DNA of 64,000 nucleotides from Setophaga petechia. Its lineage: Eukaryota > Chordata > Aves > Passeriformes > Parulidae. The stretch is from positions 992,001 to 1,056,000 of the forward strand of contig JANCRA010000125.1 of the NCBI GenBank assembly GCA_024362935.1. Reading direction: 5' to 3'. Position numbers and translations under genes: made by a program. The notes below the pieces were generated by a model. It worked only from the letters and a program-made list of their open reading frames with translations, searched no databases and was not told the DNA's origin. Positions 48,001 through 61,500 of the stretch are shown in pieces; the stretch's first letter is position 1; each line of letters begins with the position of its first letter.

Positions 48001-49505
48001 ACAAGAAAAAGAAAGTTGTCTAAGACGCCTTCCTTTCAAGTATTAATGTGAAGGGAAAGGCAAGAGAGTGGGAAAGTACTGTTTTCTAGCACTTTGCAAG
48101 CTGCTAACACAATCCCAGTTCTGTGTAGCAATTAGCTTTTCAGTGCACTGCAGTAAGTGTTTCTTGTCACCTACATCTAAGCAAATAGCTTTTTCACTCT
48201 GTCTCGCAAGGAGAAAACCTTCCTGCTCACTGAACAACTTCCATCGTGTTCTAGAATTTGCACAGAGGGCTGCAGAGTTTTATGCAACAAGAAAAAGAAA
48301 GTTGTCTAAGACGCCTTCCTTTCAAGTATTAATGTTGATGGAAAGGGAAGAGAGTGGGAAAGTACTGTTTTCTACCACTTTGCAAGCTGCTAACACAATC
48401 GCAGTGCTGTGTAGCAGCTAGCTTTTCAGTGCACTGCAGTAAGTGTTTCTTGTCACCTACATCTAAACAAATAGCTTTTTCACTATGTCTCGCAAGGAGA
48501 AAACCTTCCTGCTCACTAAACATCTCCTATCGTGTTCTAGAAGTTGCACAGAGGTCTGCAGAGTTTTATGCAACAAGAAAAAGAAAGTTGTCTAAGACGC
48601 CTTCCTTTCAAGTATTAATGTTGATGGAAAGGGAAGAGAGTGGGAAAGTACTGTTTTCTACCACTTTGCAAGCTGCTAACACAATCGCAGTGCTGTGTAG
48701 CAGCTAGCTTTTCAGTGCACTGCAGTAAGTGTTTCTTGTCACCTACATCTAAGCAAATAGCTTTTTCACTATGTCTTGCAAGGAGAAAACCTTCCTGCTC
48801 ACTAAACATCTCCTATCGTGTTCTAGAAGTTGCACAGAGGGCTGCAGTGTGTTTTGCAACAAGAATAAGAAAGTTGTATAAGACGCCTTCCTTTCAAGTA
48901 TTAATGTGAAGGGAAAGGCAAGAGAGTGGGAAAGTACTGTTTTCTAGCACTTTGCAAGCTGCTAACACAATCCCAGTTCTGTGTAGCAATTAGCTTTTCA
49001 GTGCACTGCAGTAAGTGTTTCTTGTCACCTACATCTAAGCAAATAGCTTTTTCACTCTGTCTCGCAAGGAGAAAACCTTCCTGCTCACTAAACATCTCCT
49101 ATCGTGTTCTAGAAGTTGCACAGAGTACTTAAGAGTGTTCTGCAACAAGAAAAAGAAAGTTTTCTAAGACGCCTTCATTTCAAGTATTAATGTGAAGGGA
49201 AAGGCAAGAGAGTGGGAAAGTACTGTTTTCTAGCACTTTGCAAGCTGCTAACACAATCCCAGTTCTGTGTAGCAATTAGCTTTTCAGTGCACTGCAGTAA
49301 GTGTTTCTTGTCACCTACATCTAAGCAAATAGCTTTTTCACTCTGTCTCGCAAGGAGAAAACCTTCCTGCTCACTAAACAACTTCCATCGTGTTCTAGAA
49401 GTTGCACAGAGGGCTGCAGTGTGTTTTGCAGCAAGAAAAAGAAAGTTGTCTAAGACGCCTTCCTTTCAAGTATTAATGTGAAGGGAAAGGCAAGAGAGTG
49501 GGAAA
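45061..49505 (+). repeat. Higher-order satellite unit 10: B-C-D/E-F + 11 A
   Basis: 4,445 bp, with the same monomer number as unit 9 at an offset of 4,444-4,445 bp. One A copy near 47290 is unusual (TCAGGGCGCTGCAGTAATTG) and breaks the CAGTGCACTG palindrome. Confidence 0.92.
45110..45316 (+). promoter_or_regulatory. CpG-rich block of unit 10
   Basis: A CpG is lost where CTCCGTCTCC reads CTTTTTCTCC near 45280. The short frame runs from ATG 45338 to 45439. Confidence 0.5.
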
Positions 49506-52500
49506 GTACTGTTTTCTAGCACTTTGAAAGCTGCTTACCCAATCCCAGTTTTGTGCCGCTTCGTAGTTCGCCGTTCAGAAGCTGCCGCAGTCTCTGTTTC
49601 CCGGAGAAGGGGAAGACGCTTCTTGGCGCGAAGAATCTGGTGTCGTTACGCCGATCGCGGCGTGCTCCGGAGAACAGCTACGGCCGAGAGACACCCGGAA
49701 GCGGCGCTTAAAGGCACAGTGCTCCGTCTCCTGGTCTTTAGCGTCTCCTGCCGGCTACACCTTAGCAAAAAGCTTTTTCATTATGTCTCGCCAGGAGAAA
49801 CTGTGTCTGTTCACAAAAAACCGCCCATCGTGCTCTAGAGGTTGCAGGCAGGTCTGCAGAGTGTTTTGCAACAAGAAAAAGTAACTTGTCCAAAAAAGCC
49901 ATCAATTCGAATGTTCCTGGAAAGGGAAAATGCAGGAGAGCGGATAGGTACTGTTTTCTACCAGTTTGCAAGCTGGACACACAATCCCAGTGTTATACTA
50001 CGATTGACTTTGCAGTGCACTGTAATAATTGCCAATTGTTACTACATCTAAGCCAATAGCGTTTGCATTATATCTCTTCAGGAGAAACTGTACCAGTTCA
50101 GAAAACAACTCTCATTTTTTCTAGAAGTTGCACGGAGGTGTGCAGAGTGTTTTGCAAGAAGCAAAAGAAAGTTGTCCAAAACTGCTGCCATTCGAATAGT
50201 AATGCCAATGGAAAAGGCAGGAGAGTGGAAAGGTGTTGTTTTCTATCTGTTTGTAAGCTGCTTACACAATCCCAGAGTTGTGCAGCAATTAGTTTTTCAG
50301 TGCACTGTAGTAGGTGCCTCTTTTCACCTGCATCTAAGCAAATTGCTTTTTCCCCATGTCTTGCAAAGAGAAACTGAGCCAGTTCAGAAAATATCTCCCA
50401 TCGACTTCTAGAGATTGCAGGCAGGTGTGCAGAGTGTTTTGCAAGAAGCCAAAGAAAGTTGTCTAAAATTCTTTCCATTCGAATAGTAATGTGCATGGAA
50501 AAGGCAGGAAGAGTGGAAAGGTACTGTTTTCTATCACTTTGCAAGCTGGGCACACAATCCCAGTGTTGTGCATCTATTAGCTTTGCAGTGCACTGCAGTA
50601 ACTGCCTGTGGTAACCTACATCTAAGCAAAAAGCTTTTTCACTATCTCTCACTAGGAGAAAATGTTCCTGCTCATTAAACAACTTCCAATGTGCTGTACA
50701 GGTTGCACAGAGGGCTGCAGAATGTTTTGCAGCAAGAAAAAGAAAGTTGTCAAAGACGCATTCCTTTCAAGTATTAATGTGAAGGGAAAGGCAAGAGAGT
50801 GGGAAAGTACTGTTTTCTAGCACTTTGCAGGCTGCTAACACAATCCCAGTGCTGTGTACCAATTAACTTGTCATAGCACTGCAGTAAGTGTTTCTTGTCA
50901 CCTACATCTAAGCAAATAGCTTTTTCACTATGTCTCGCAAGGAGAAAACCTTCCTGCTCACTAAACAACTTCCATCAGGTTGTAGATGTTCCACAGAGGG
51001 CTGCAGAGTTTTTTGCAACAAGAAAAAGAAAGTTGTCTAAGACGCCTTCCTTTCAAGTATTAATGTGAAGGGAAAGGCAAGAGAGTGGGAAAGTACTGTT
51101 TTCTATCACTTTGCAAGCTGCTAACACAATCCCAGTGCTGTGTAGCAATTAGCTTTTCAGTGCACGGCAGTAAGTGTTTCTTGATACCTACATCTTAGCA
51201 AATATCTTTTTCACTTTGTCTCGCAAGGGGAAAACGTTGCTGCTCACTAAACAACTTCCATCGTGTTGTAGAAGTTGCACAGAGGGCTGCAGTGTGTTTT
51301 CAACAAGAAAAAGAAAGCTGTCTAAGACGCCTTCCTTTCAAGTATTAATGTGAAGGGAAAGGCAAGAGAGTGGGAAAGTACTGTTTTCTAGCATTTTGCA
51401 AGCTGCTAACACAATCCCACTGTTGTGTAACAATTAGCTTGTCAGTGCACTGCAGTAAGTGTTCCTTGTCACCTACATCTAAGCAAATAGCTTTTTCACT
51501 ATGTCTAGCAAGGAGAAAACCTTCCTGCTCACTAAACATCTCCTAACGTGTACTAGAAGTTGCACAGGTGGCTGCAGAGTTTTTTACAACAAGAAAAAGA
51601 AAGTTGTCTAAGACGCCTTCCTTTCAAGTATTAATGTGAAGGGAAAGGCAAGAGAGTGGGAAAGTACTGTTTTCTAGCACTTTGCAAGCTGCTAACACAA
51701 TCCCAGTTCTGTGTAGCAATTAGCTTTTCAGTGCACTGCAGTAAGTGTTTCTTGTCACCTACATCTAAGCAAATAGCTTTTTCACTATGTCTCGCAAGGA
51801 GAAAACCTTCCTGCTCACTAAACATCTCCTATCGTGTTCTAGAAGTTGCACAGAGGGCTGCAGTGTGTTTTGCAACAAGAATAAGAAAGTTGTCTAAGAC
51901 GCCTTCCTTTCAAGTATTAATGTGAATGGAAAGGCAAGAGAGTGGGAAAGTACTGTTTTCTAGCACTTTGCAAGCTGCTAACACAATCCCAGTGCTGTAT
52001 AGCAATTAGCTTATCAGTGCACTGCAGTAAGTGTTTCTTGTCACCTACATCTAAGCAAATAGCTTTTTCACTATGTCTCGCAAGGAGAAAACCTTCCTGC
52101 TCACTAAACAACTTCCATCGTGTTCTAGAAGTTGCACAGAGGGCTTAAGAGTGTTCTGTAACAAGAAAAAGAAAGTTGTCTAAGACGCCTTCCTTTCAAG
52201 TATTAATGTGAAGGGAAAGGCAAGAGAGTGGGAAAGTACTGTTTTCTAGCACTTTGCAAGCTGCTAACACAATCGCAGTACTGTCTAGCAATTAGCTTGT
52301 CAGTCCACGGCAGTAAGTGTTTCTTGATACCTACATCTGAGCAAATAGCTTTTTCACTTTGTCTCGCAAGGGGAAAACTTTGCTGCTCACTAAACAACTT
52401 CCATCGTGTTGTAGATGTTGCACAGAGGGCTGCCGTGTGTTTTGCAAAATGTAAAAGAAAGTTGTCTAAGACGCCTTCCTTTCAAGTATTAATGTGAAGG

Positions 52501-53665
52501 GAAAGGCAAGAGAGTGGGAAAGTACTGTTTTCTAGCACTTTGCAAGCTGGTAACACAATTGCAGTGCTGTGTAGCAGTTAGCTTGTCAGAGCATGGCAGT
52601 AAGTGTTTCTTGATACCTACATATGAGCAAATAGCTTTTTCACTTTGTCTCGCAAGGGGAAAACGTTGCTGCTCACTAAACAACTTCCATCGTGTTGTAG
52701 AAGTTGCACAGAGGGCTGGAGTGTGTTTTGCAAAATGTAAAAGAAAGCTGTCTAAGACGCCTTCCTTTCAAGTATTAATGTGAAGGGAAAGGCAAGAGAG
52801 TGGGAAAGTACTGTTTTCTACCACTTTGCAAGCTGCTAACACAATCCCAGTGCTGTGTAGCAGTTAGCTTTCCAGTGCACTGCAGTAAGTGTTTCTTGTC
52901 ACCTACATCTAAGCAAATAGCTTTTTCACTCTGTCTCGCAAGGAGAAAACCTTCCTGCTCACTAAACATCTCCTATCGTGTTCTAGAAGTTGCACAGAGT
53001 GCTGCAGAGTTTTTTGCAACAAGAAAAAGAAAGTTGTCTGAGACGCCTTCCTTTCAAGTATTAATGTGAAGGGAAAGGCAAGAGAGTGGGAAAGTACTGT
53101 TTTCAAGCACTTTGCAAGCTGCTAACACAATCCCAGTTCTGTGTAGCAATTAGCTTTTCAGTGCACTGCAGTAAGTGTTTCTTGTCACCTACATCTAAGC
53201 AAATAGCTTTTTCACTCTGTCTCGCAAGGAGAAAACCTTCCTGCTCACTAAACATCTCCTATCGTGTTCTAGAATTTGCAGAGAGTACTTAAGAGTGTTC
53301 TGTAACAAGAAAAAGAAAGTTTTCTAAGACGCCTTCCTTTCAAGTATTAATGTGAAGGGAAAGGCAAGAGAGTGGGAAAGTACTGTTTTCTAGCACTTTG
53401 CAAGCTGCTAACACAATCCCAGTTCTGTGTAGCAATTAGCTTTTCAGTGCACTGCAGTAAGTGTTTCTTGTCACCTACATCTAAGCAAATAGCTTTTTCA
53501 CTATGTCTCGCAAGGAGAAAACCTTCCTGCTCACTAAACAACTTCCATCGTGTTCTAGAAGTTGCACAGAGGGCTGCAGTGTGTTTTGCAGCAAGAAAAA
53601 GAAAGTTGTCTAAGACGCCTTCCTTTCAAGTATTAATGTGAAGGGAAAGGCAAGAGAGTGGGAAA
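49506..53665 (+). repeat. Higher-order satellite unit 11: B-C-D/E-F + 10 A
   Basis: 4,160 bp. Its second half (from 51917) matches unit 6 at an offset of 19,941 bp, so the unit seems to be a mosaic of two source units. Confidence 0.92.
49555..49761 (+). promoter_or_regulatory. CpG-rich block of unit 11
   Basis: CpGs intact. The short frame runs from ATG 49783 to 49884. It has AACCGCCC downstream, as in units 9, 10 and 12. Confidence 0.5.
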
Positions 53666-56109
53666 GTACTGTTTTCTAGCACTTTGAAAGCTGCTTACCC
53701 AATCCCAGTTTTGTGCCGCTTCGTAGTTCGCCGTTCAGAAGCTGCCGCAGGCTCTGTTTCCCGGAGAAGGGGAAGACGCTTCTTGGCGCGAAGAATCTGG
53801 TGTCGTTACGCCGATCGCGGCGTGCTCCGGAGAACAGCTACGGCCGAGAGACACCCGGAAGCGGCGCTTAAAGGCACTGTGCTCCGTCTCCTGGTCTTTA
53901 GCGTCTCCTGCCGGCTACACCTTAGCAAAAAGCTTTTTCATTATGTCTCGCCAGGAGAAACTGTGTCTGTTCACAAAAAACCGCCCATCGTGCTCTAGAG
54001 GTTGCAGGCAGGTCTGCAGAGGGTTTTGCAACAAGAAAAAGTAACTTGTCCAAAAAAGCCATCAATTCGAATGTTCCTGGAAAGGGAAAATGCAGGAGAG
54101 CGGATAGGTACTGTTTTCTACCAGTTTGCAAGCTGGACACACAATCCCAGTGTTATACTACGATTGACTTTGCAGTGCACTGTAATAATTGCCTATTGTT
54201 ACTACATCTAAGCCAATAGCGTTTGCATTATATCTCTTCAGGAGAAACTGTACCAGTTCAGAAAACAACTCTCATTTTTTCTACAAGTTGCACGGAGGTG
54301 TGCAGAGTGTTTTGCAAGAAGCAAAAGAAAGTTGTCCAAAACTGCTGCCATTCGAATAGTAATGCGAATGGAAAAGGCAGGAGAGTGGAAAGGTGTTGTT
54401 TTCTATCTGTTTGTAAGCTGCTTACACAATCCCAGAGTTGTGCAGCAATTAGTTTTTCAGTGCACTGTAGTAGGTGCCTCTTTTCACCTGCATATAAGCA
54501 AATTGCTTTTTCCCCATGTCTTGCAAAGAGAAACTGAGCCAGTTCAGAAAATATCTCCCATCGACTTCTAGAGATTGCAGGCAGGTGTGCAGAGTGTTTT
54601 GCAAGAAGCCAAAGAAAGTTGTCTAAAATTCTTTCCATTCGAATAGTAATGTGCATGGAAAAGGCAGGAAGAGTGGAAAGGTACTGTTTTCTATCACTTT
54701 GCAAGCTGGGCACACAATCCCAGTGTTGTGCATCTATTAGCTTTGCAGTGCACTGCAGTAACTGCCTGTGGTAACCTACATCTAAGCAAAAAGCTTTTTC
54801 ACTATCTCTCACTAGGAGAAAATGTTCCTGCTCATTAAACAACTTCCATTGTGCTGTACAGGTTGCACATAGGGCTGCAGAATGTTTTGCAGCAAGAAAA
54901 AGAAAGTTGTCTAAGACGCCTTCCTTTCAAGTATTAATGTGAAGGGAAAGACAAGAGAGTGGGAAAGTACTGTTTTCTAGCACTTTGCAGGCTGCTAACA
55001 CAATCCCAGTTCTGTGTACCAATTAACTTGTCACTGCACTGCAGTAAGTGTTTCTTGTCACCTACATCTGAGCAAATAGCTTTTTCACTATGTCTCGCAA
55101 TTAGAAAACCTTCCTGCTCACTAAACATCTCCTAACGTGTTCTTGAAGTTGCACAGGTGGCTGCAGAGTTTTTTACAACAAGAAAAAGAAAGTTGTCTAA
55201 GACGCCTTCCTTTCAAGTATTAATGTGAAGGGAAAGGCAAGAGAGTGGGAAAGTACAGTTTTCTATCACTTTGCAAGCTGCTAACACAATCCCAGTGCTG
55301 TGTAGCAATTAGCTTGTCAGTGCACGGCAGTAAGTGTTTCTTGATACCTACATCTGAGCAAATAGCTTTTTCACTTTGTCTCGCAAGGGGAAAACGTTGC
55401 TGCTCACTAAACAACTTCCATCGTGTTGTAGAAGTTGCACAGAGGGCTGCAGTGTGTTTTCAACAAGAAAAAGAAAGCTGTCTAAGACGCCTTCCTTTCA
55501 AGTATTAATGTGAAGGGAAAGGCAAGAGAGTGGGAAAGTACTGTTTTCTACCACTTTGCAAGCTGCTAACACAATCGCAGTGCTGTGTAGCAATAAGCTT
55601 TTCAGTGCACTGCAGTAAGTGTTTCTTGTTACCTACATCTAAGCAAATAGCTTTTTCACTATGTCTCGCAAGGAGAAAACCTTCCTGCTCACTAAACACC
55701 TCCTATCGTGTTCTAGATGTTGCACAGAGTGCTGCAGAGTTTTTTACAACAAGAAAAAGAAAGTTGTCTAAGACGCCTTCCTTTCAAGTATTAATGTGAA
55801 GGGAAAGGCAAGAGAGTGGGAAAGTACTGTTTTCTAGCACTTTGCAAGCTGCTAACACAATCCCAGTTCTGTGTAGCAATTAGCTTTTCAGTGCACTGCA
55901 GTAAGTGTTTCTTGTCACCTACATCTAAGCAAATAGCTTTTTCACTCTGTCTTGCAAGGAGAAAACCTTCCTGCTCACTGAACAACTTCCATCGTGTTCT
56001 AGAAGTTGCACAGAGGGCTGCAGTGTGTTTTGCAGCAAGAAAAAGAAAGTTGTCTAAGACGCCTTCCTTTCAAGTATTAATGTGAAGGGAAAGGCAAGAG
56101 AGTGGGAAA
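53666..56109 (+). repeat. Higher-order satellite unit 12: B-C-D/E-F + 4 A
   Basis: 2,444 bp, with one subtype-A2 monomer near 55253. The fourth A monomer leads directly into B of unit 13. Confidence 0.92.
53715..53921 (+). promoter_or_regulatory. CpG-rich block of unit 12
   Basis: CAGGCTCTG replaces CAGTCTCTG, and GGCACTGTG is present. The short frame runs from ATG 53943 to 54044. Confidence 0.5.
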
Positions 56110-58554
56110 GTACTGTTTTCTAGCACTTTGAAAGCTGCTTACCCAATCCCAGTTTTGTGCCGCTTTGTAGTTCGCCGTTCAGAAGCTGCCGCAGTCTCTG
56201 TTTCCCGGAGAAGGGGAAGACGCTTCTTGGCGCGAAGAATCTGGTGCCGTTACGCCGATCGCGGCGTGCTCCGCAGAACAGCTACGGCCGAGAGACACCC
56301 GGAAGCGGCGCTTAAAGGCACAGTGCTCCGTCTCCTGGTCTTTAGCGTCTCCTGCCGGCTACACCTTAGCAAAAAGCTTTTTCATTATGTCTCGCCAGGA
56401 GAAACTGTGTCTGTTCACAAAAAACCTCCCATCGTGCTCTAGAGGTTGCAGGCAGCTCTGCAGAGTGTTTTGCAACAAGAAAAAGTAACTTGTCCAAAAA
56501 AGCCATCAATTCGAATGTTCCTGGAAAGGGAAAATGCAGGAGAGCGGATAGGTACTGTTTTCTACCAGTTTGCAAGCTGGACACACAATCCCAGTGTTAT
56601 ACTACGATTGACTTTGCAGTGCACTGTAATAATTGCTTACTGTTACTACATCTAAGCCAATAGCGTTTGCATTATATCTCTTCAGGAGAAACTGTACCAG
56701 TTCAGAAAACAACTCTCATTTTTTCTACAAGTTGCACGGAGGTGTGCAGAGTGTTTTGCAAGAAGCAAAAGAAAGTTGTCCAAAACTGCTGCCATTCGAA
56801 TAGTAATGCGAATGGAAAAGGCAGGAGAGTGGAAAGGTGCTGTTTTCTATCTGTTTGTAAGCTGCTTACACAATCCCAGAGTTGTGCAGCAATTAGTTTT
56901 TCAGTGCACTGTAGTAGGTGCCTCTTTTCACCTGCATCTAAGCAAATTGCTTTTTCCCCATGTCTCGCAAGGAGAAACTGAGCCAGTTCAGAAAACATCT
57001 CCCATCGACTTCTAGAGATTGCAGGCAGGTGTGCAGAGTGTTTTGCAAGAAGCAAAAGAAAGTTGTCTAAAATTCTTTCCATTCGAATAGTAATGTGCAT
57101 GGAAAAGGCAGGAAGAGTGGAAAAGTACTGTTTTCTATCACTTTGCAACCTGGGCACACAATCCCAATGTTGTGCATCTATTAGCTTTGCAGTGCACTGC
57201 AGTAACTGCCTGTGGTAACCTACATCTAAGGAAAAAGCTTTTTAACTATCTCTCACTAGGAGAAAATGTTCCTGCTCATTAAACAACTTCCATTGTGCTG
57301 TACAGGTTGCAGAGAGGGCTGCAGAATGTTTTGCAGCAAGAAAAAGAAAGTTGTCTAAGACGCCTTCCTTTCAAGTATTAATGTGAAGGGAAAGGCAAGA
57401 GAGTGGGAAAGTACTGTTTTCTAGCACTTTGCAGGCTGCTAACACAATCCCAGTGCTGTGTACCAATTAACTTGTCACTGCACTGCAGTAAGTGTTTCTT
57501 GTCACCTACATCTAAGCAAATAGCTTTTTCACTGTGTCTCGCAAGGAGAAAACCTTCCTGCTCACTAAACATCTCCTATCGTGTTTTAGAAATTGCACAG
57601 AGGGCTGCAGTGTGTTCTGTAACAGGAAAAAGAAAGTTGTCTAAGACGCCTTCCTTTCAAGTATTAATGTGAAGGGAAAGGCAAGAGAGTGGGAAAGTAC
57701 TGTTTTCTAGCACTTTGCAAGCTGCTAACACAATCGCAGTGCTGTGTAGCAATTAGCTTGTCAGTGCACGAAAGTAAGTGTTTCTTGATACCTACATCTG
57801 AGCAAATAGCTTTTTCACTTTGTCTCGCAAGGGGAAAACGTTGCTGCTCACTAAACAACTTCCATCGTGTTGTAGATGTTGCACAGAGGGCTGCAGTGTG
57901 TTTTGCAAAATGTAAAAGAAAGTTGTCTAAGACGCCTTCCTTTCAAGTATTAATGTGAAGGGAAAGGCAAGAGAGTGGGAAAGTACTGTTTTCTAGCACT
58001 TTGCAAGCTGGTAACACAATCCCAGTGCTGTGTAGCAGTTAGCTTGTCAGTCCACGGCAGTAAGTGTTTCTTGATACCTACATCTGAGCAAATAGCTTTT
58101 TCACTTTGTCTCGCAAGGGGAAAACGTTGCTGCTCACTAAACAACTTCCATCGTATTCTCGAAGTTGCTCAGAGGGCTGCAGTGTGTTTTGCAAAATGTA
58201 AAAGAAAGTTTTCTAAGACGCCTTCCTTTCAAGTATTAATGTGAAGGGAAAGGCAAGAGAGTGGGAAAGTACTGTTTTCTAGCACTTTGCAAGCTGCTAA
58301 CACAATCCCAGTTCTGTGTAGCAATTAGCTTTTCAGTGCACTGCAGTAAGTGTTTCTTGTCACCTACATCTAAGCAAATAGCTTTTTCACTATGTCTCGC
58401 AAGGAGAAAACCTTCCTGCTCACTAAACAACTTCCATCGTGTTGTAGAAGTTGCACAGAGGGCTGCAGTGTGTTTTGCAGCAAGAAAAAGAAAGTTGTCT
58501 AAGACGCCTTCCTTTCAAGTATTAATGTGAAGGGAAAGGCAAGAGAGTGGGAAA
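56110..58554 (+). repeat. Higher-order satellite unit 13: B-C-D/E-F + 4 A, patchwork D/E
   Basis: 2,445 bp. Its D/E monomer differs from those of units 5-12 and 14. It is D-like through CAGAAAACATCTCCC and AAGCAAAAG, with an E-like CGACTTCTAG patch, then E-like from AAAATTC. Its fusion therefore has a different breakpoint pattern. Confidence 0.92.
56159..56365 (+). promoter_or_regulatory. CpG-rich block of unit 13
   Basis: One CpG has become TpG at 56166 (GCTTTGTAG). It shares GGTGCCG and CTCCGCAG with unit 9. The short frame runs from ATG 56387 to 56488. Confidence 0.5.
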
Positions 58555-61500
58555 GTACTGTTTTCTAGCACTTTGAAAGCTGCTTACCCAATCCCAGTTT
58601 TGTGCCGCTTCGTAGTTCGCCGTTCAGAAGCTGCCGCAGTCTCTGTTTCCCGGAGAAGGGGAAGACGCTTCTTGGCGCGAAGAATCTGGTGTCGTTACGC
58701 CGATCGCGGCGTGCTCCGGAGAACAGCTACGGCCGACAGACACCCGGAAGCGGCGCTTAAAGGCACAGTGCTCCGTCTCCTGGTCTTTAGCGTCTCCTGC
58801 CGGCTACACCTTAGCAAAAAGCTTTTTCATTATGTCTCGCCAGGAGAAACTGTGTCTGTTCACAAAAAACCTCCCATCGTGCTCTAGAGGTTGCAGGCAG
58901 CTCTGCAGAGTGTTTTGCAACAAGAAAAAGTAACTTGTCCAAAAAAGCCATCAATTCGAATGTTCCTGGAAAGGGAAAATGCAGGAGAGCGGATAGGTAC
59001 TGTTTTCTACCAGTTTGCAAGCTGGACACACAATCCCAGTGTTATACTACGATTGACTTTGCAGTGCACTGTAATAATTGCCAATTGTTACTACATCTAA
59101 GCCAATAGCGTTTGCATTATATCTCTTCAGGAGAAACTGTACCAGTTCAGAAAACAACTCTCATTTTTTCTACAAGTTGCACGGAGGTGTGCAGAGTGTT
59201 TTGCAAGAAGCAAAAGAAAGTTGTCCAAAACTGCTGCCATTCGAATAGTAATGCGAATGGAAAAGGCAGGAGAGTGGAAAGGTGTTGTTTTCTATCTGTT
59301 TGTAAGCTGCTTACACAATCCCAGAGTTGTGCAGCAATTAGTTTTTCAGTGCACTGTAGTAGGTGCCTCTTTTCACCTGCATCTAAGCAAATTGCTTTTT
59401 CCCCATGTCTTGCAAAGAGAAACTGAGCCAGTTCAGAAAATATCTCCCATCGACTTCTAGAGATTACAGGCAGGTGTGCAGAGTGTTTTGCAAGAAGCCA
59501 AAGAAAGTTGTCTAAAATTCTTTCCATTCGAATAGTAATGTGCATGGAAAAGGCAGGAAGAGTGGAAAGGTACTGTTTTCTATCACTTTGCAAGCTGGGC
59601 ACACAATCCCAGTGTTGTGCATCTATTAGCTTTGCAGTGCACTGCAGTAACTGCCTGTGGTAACCTACATCTAAGCAAAAAGCTTTTTCACTATCTCTCA
59701 CTAGGAGAAAATGTTCCTGCTCATTAAACAACTTCCATTGTGCTGTACAGGTTGCACAGAGGGCTGCAGAATGTTTTGCAGCAAGAAAAAGAAAGTTGTC
59801 TAAGACGCATTCCTTTCAAGTATTAATGTGAAGGGAAAGACAAGAGAGTGGGAAAGTACTGTTTTCTAGCACTTTGCAGGCTGCTAACACAATCCCAGTT
59901 CTGTGTACCAATTAACTTGTCACTGCACTGCAGTAAGTGTTTCTTGTCACCTACATCTAAGCAAATAGCTTTTTCACTATGTCTCGCAAGGAGAAAACCT
60001 TCCTGCTCACTAAACATCTCCTAACGTGTTCTAGAAGTTGCACAGGTGGCTGCAGAGTTTTTTACAACAAGAAAAAGAAAGTTGTCTAAGACGCCTTCCT
60101 TTCAAGTATAAATGTGAAGGGAAAGGCAAGAGAGTGGGAAAGTACTGTTTTCTATCACTTTGCAAGCTGCTAACACAATCCCAGTGCTGTGTAGCAATTA
60201 GCTTGTCAGTGCACGGCAGTAAGTGTTTCTTGATACCTACATCTGAGCAAATAGCTTTTTCACTTTGTCTCGCAAGGGGAAAACGTTGCTGCTCACTAAA
60301 CAACTTCCATCGTGTTGTAGAAGTTGCACAGAGGGCTGCAGTGTGTTTTCAACAAGAAAAAGAAAGCTGTCTAAGACGCCTTCCTTTCAAGTATTAATGT
60401 GAAGGGAAAGGCAAGAGAGTGGGAAAGTACTGTTTTCTAGCACTTTGCAGGCTGCTAACACAATCCCAGTTCTGTGTAGCAATTAGCTTTTCAGTGCACT
60501 GCAGTAAGTGTTTCTTGTCACCTACATCTAAGCAAATAGCTTTTTCACTATGTCTCGCAAGGAGAAAACCTTTCTGCTCACTAAACAACTTCCATCGTGT
60601 TGTAGATGTTGCACAGAGGGCTGCAGAGTGTTTTGTAACAAGAAAAAGAAAGTTGTCTAAAACGCCTTCCTTTCAAGTATTAATTTGAATGGAAAGGCAA
60701 GAGAGTGGGAAAGTACTGTTTTCTACCACTTTGCGAGCTGTTAACACAATCCCAGTGCTGTGTAGCAATTAGCTTTTAAGTGCACTGCAGTAAGTGTTTC
60801 TTGTCACCTACATCTAACAAAAAGCTTTTTCACTATGTCTCGCAAGGAGAAAATCTTCCTGCTCATTAAACATCTCCTATCGTGTTCTAGAAGTTGCACA
60901 GAGGGCTGCAGTGTGTTCTGTAACAAGAAAAAGAAAGTTGTCTAAGACGCCTTCCTTTCAAGTATTAATGTGAAGGGAAAGGCAAGAGAGTTGAAAGTAC
61001 TGTTTTCTAGCACTTTGCAAGCTGCTAACACAATCGCAGTGCTGTGTAGCAGTTAGCTTGTCAGTGCACGGCAGTAAGTGTTTCTTGATACCTACATCTG
61101 AGCAAATAGCTTTTTCACTTTGTCTCGCAAGGGGAAAACGTTGCTGCTCACTAAACAACTTCCATCGTGTTGTAGAAGTTGCACAGAGGGCTGCAGAGTG
61201 TTTTGCAATATGTAAAAGAAAGTTGTCTAAGACGCCTTCCTTTCAAGTATTAATGTGAAGGGAAAGGCAAGAGAGTGGGAAAGTACTGTTTTCTAGCATT
61301 TTGCAAGCTGCTAACACAATCCCACTGTTGTGTAACAATTAGCTCGTCAGTGCACTGCAGTAAGTGTTTCTTGTCACCTACATCTAAGCAAATAGCTTTT
61401 TCACTATGTCTAGCAAGGAGAAAACCTTCCTGCTCACTAAACATCTCCTAACGTGTACTAGAAGTTGCACAGGTGGCTGCAGAGTTTTTTACAACAAGAA

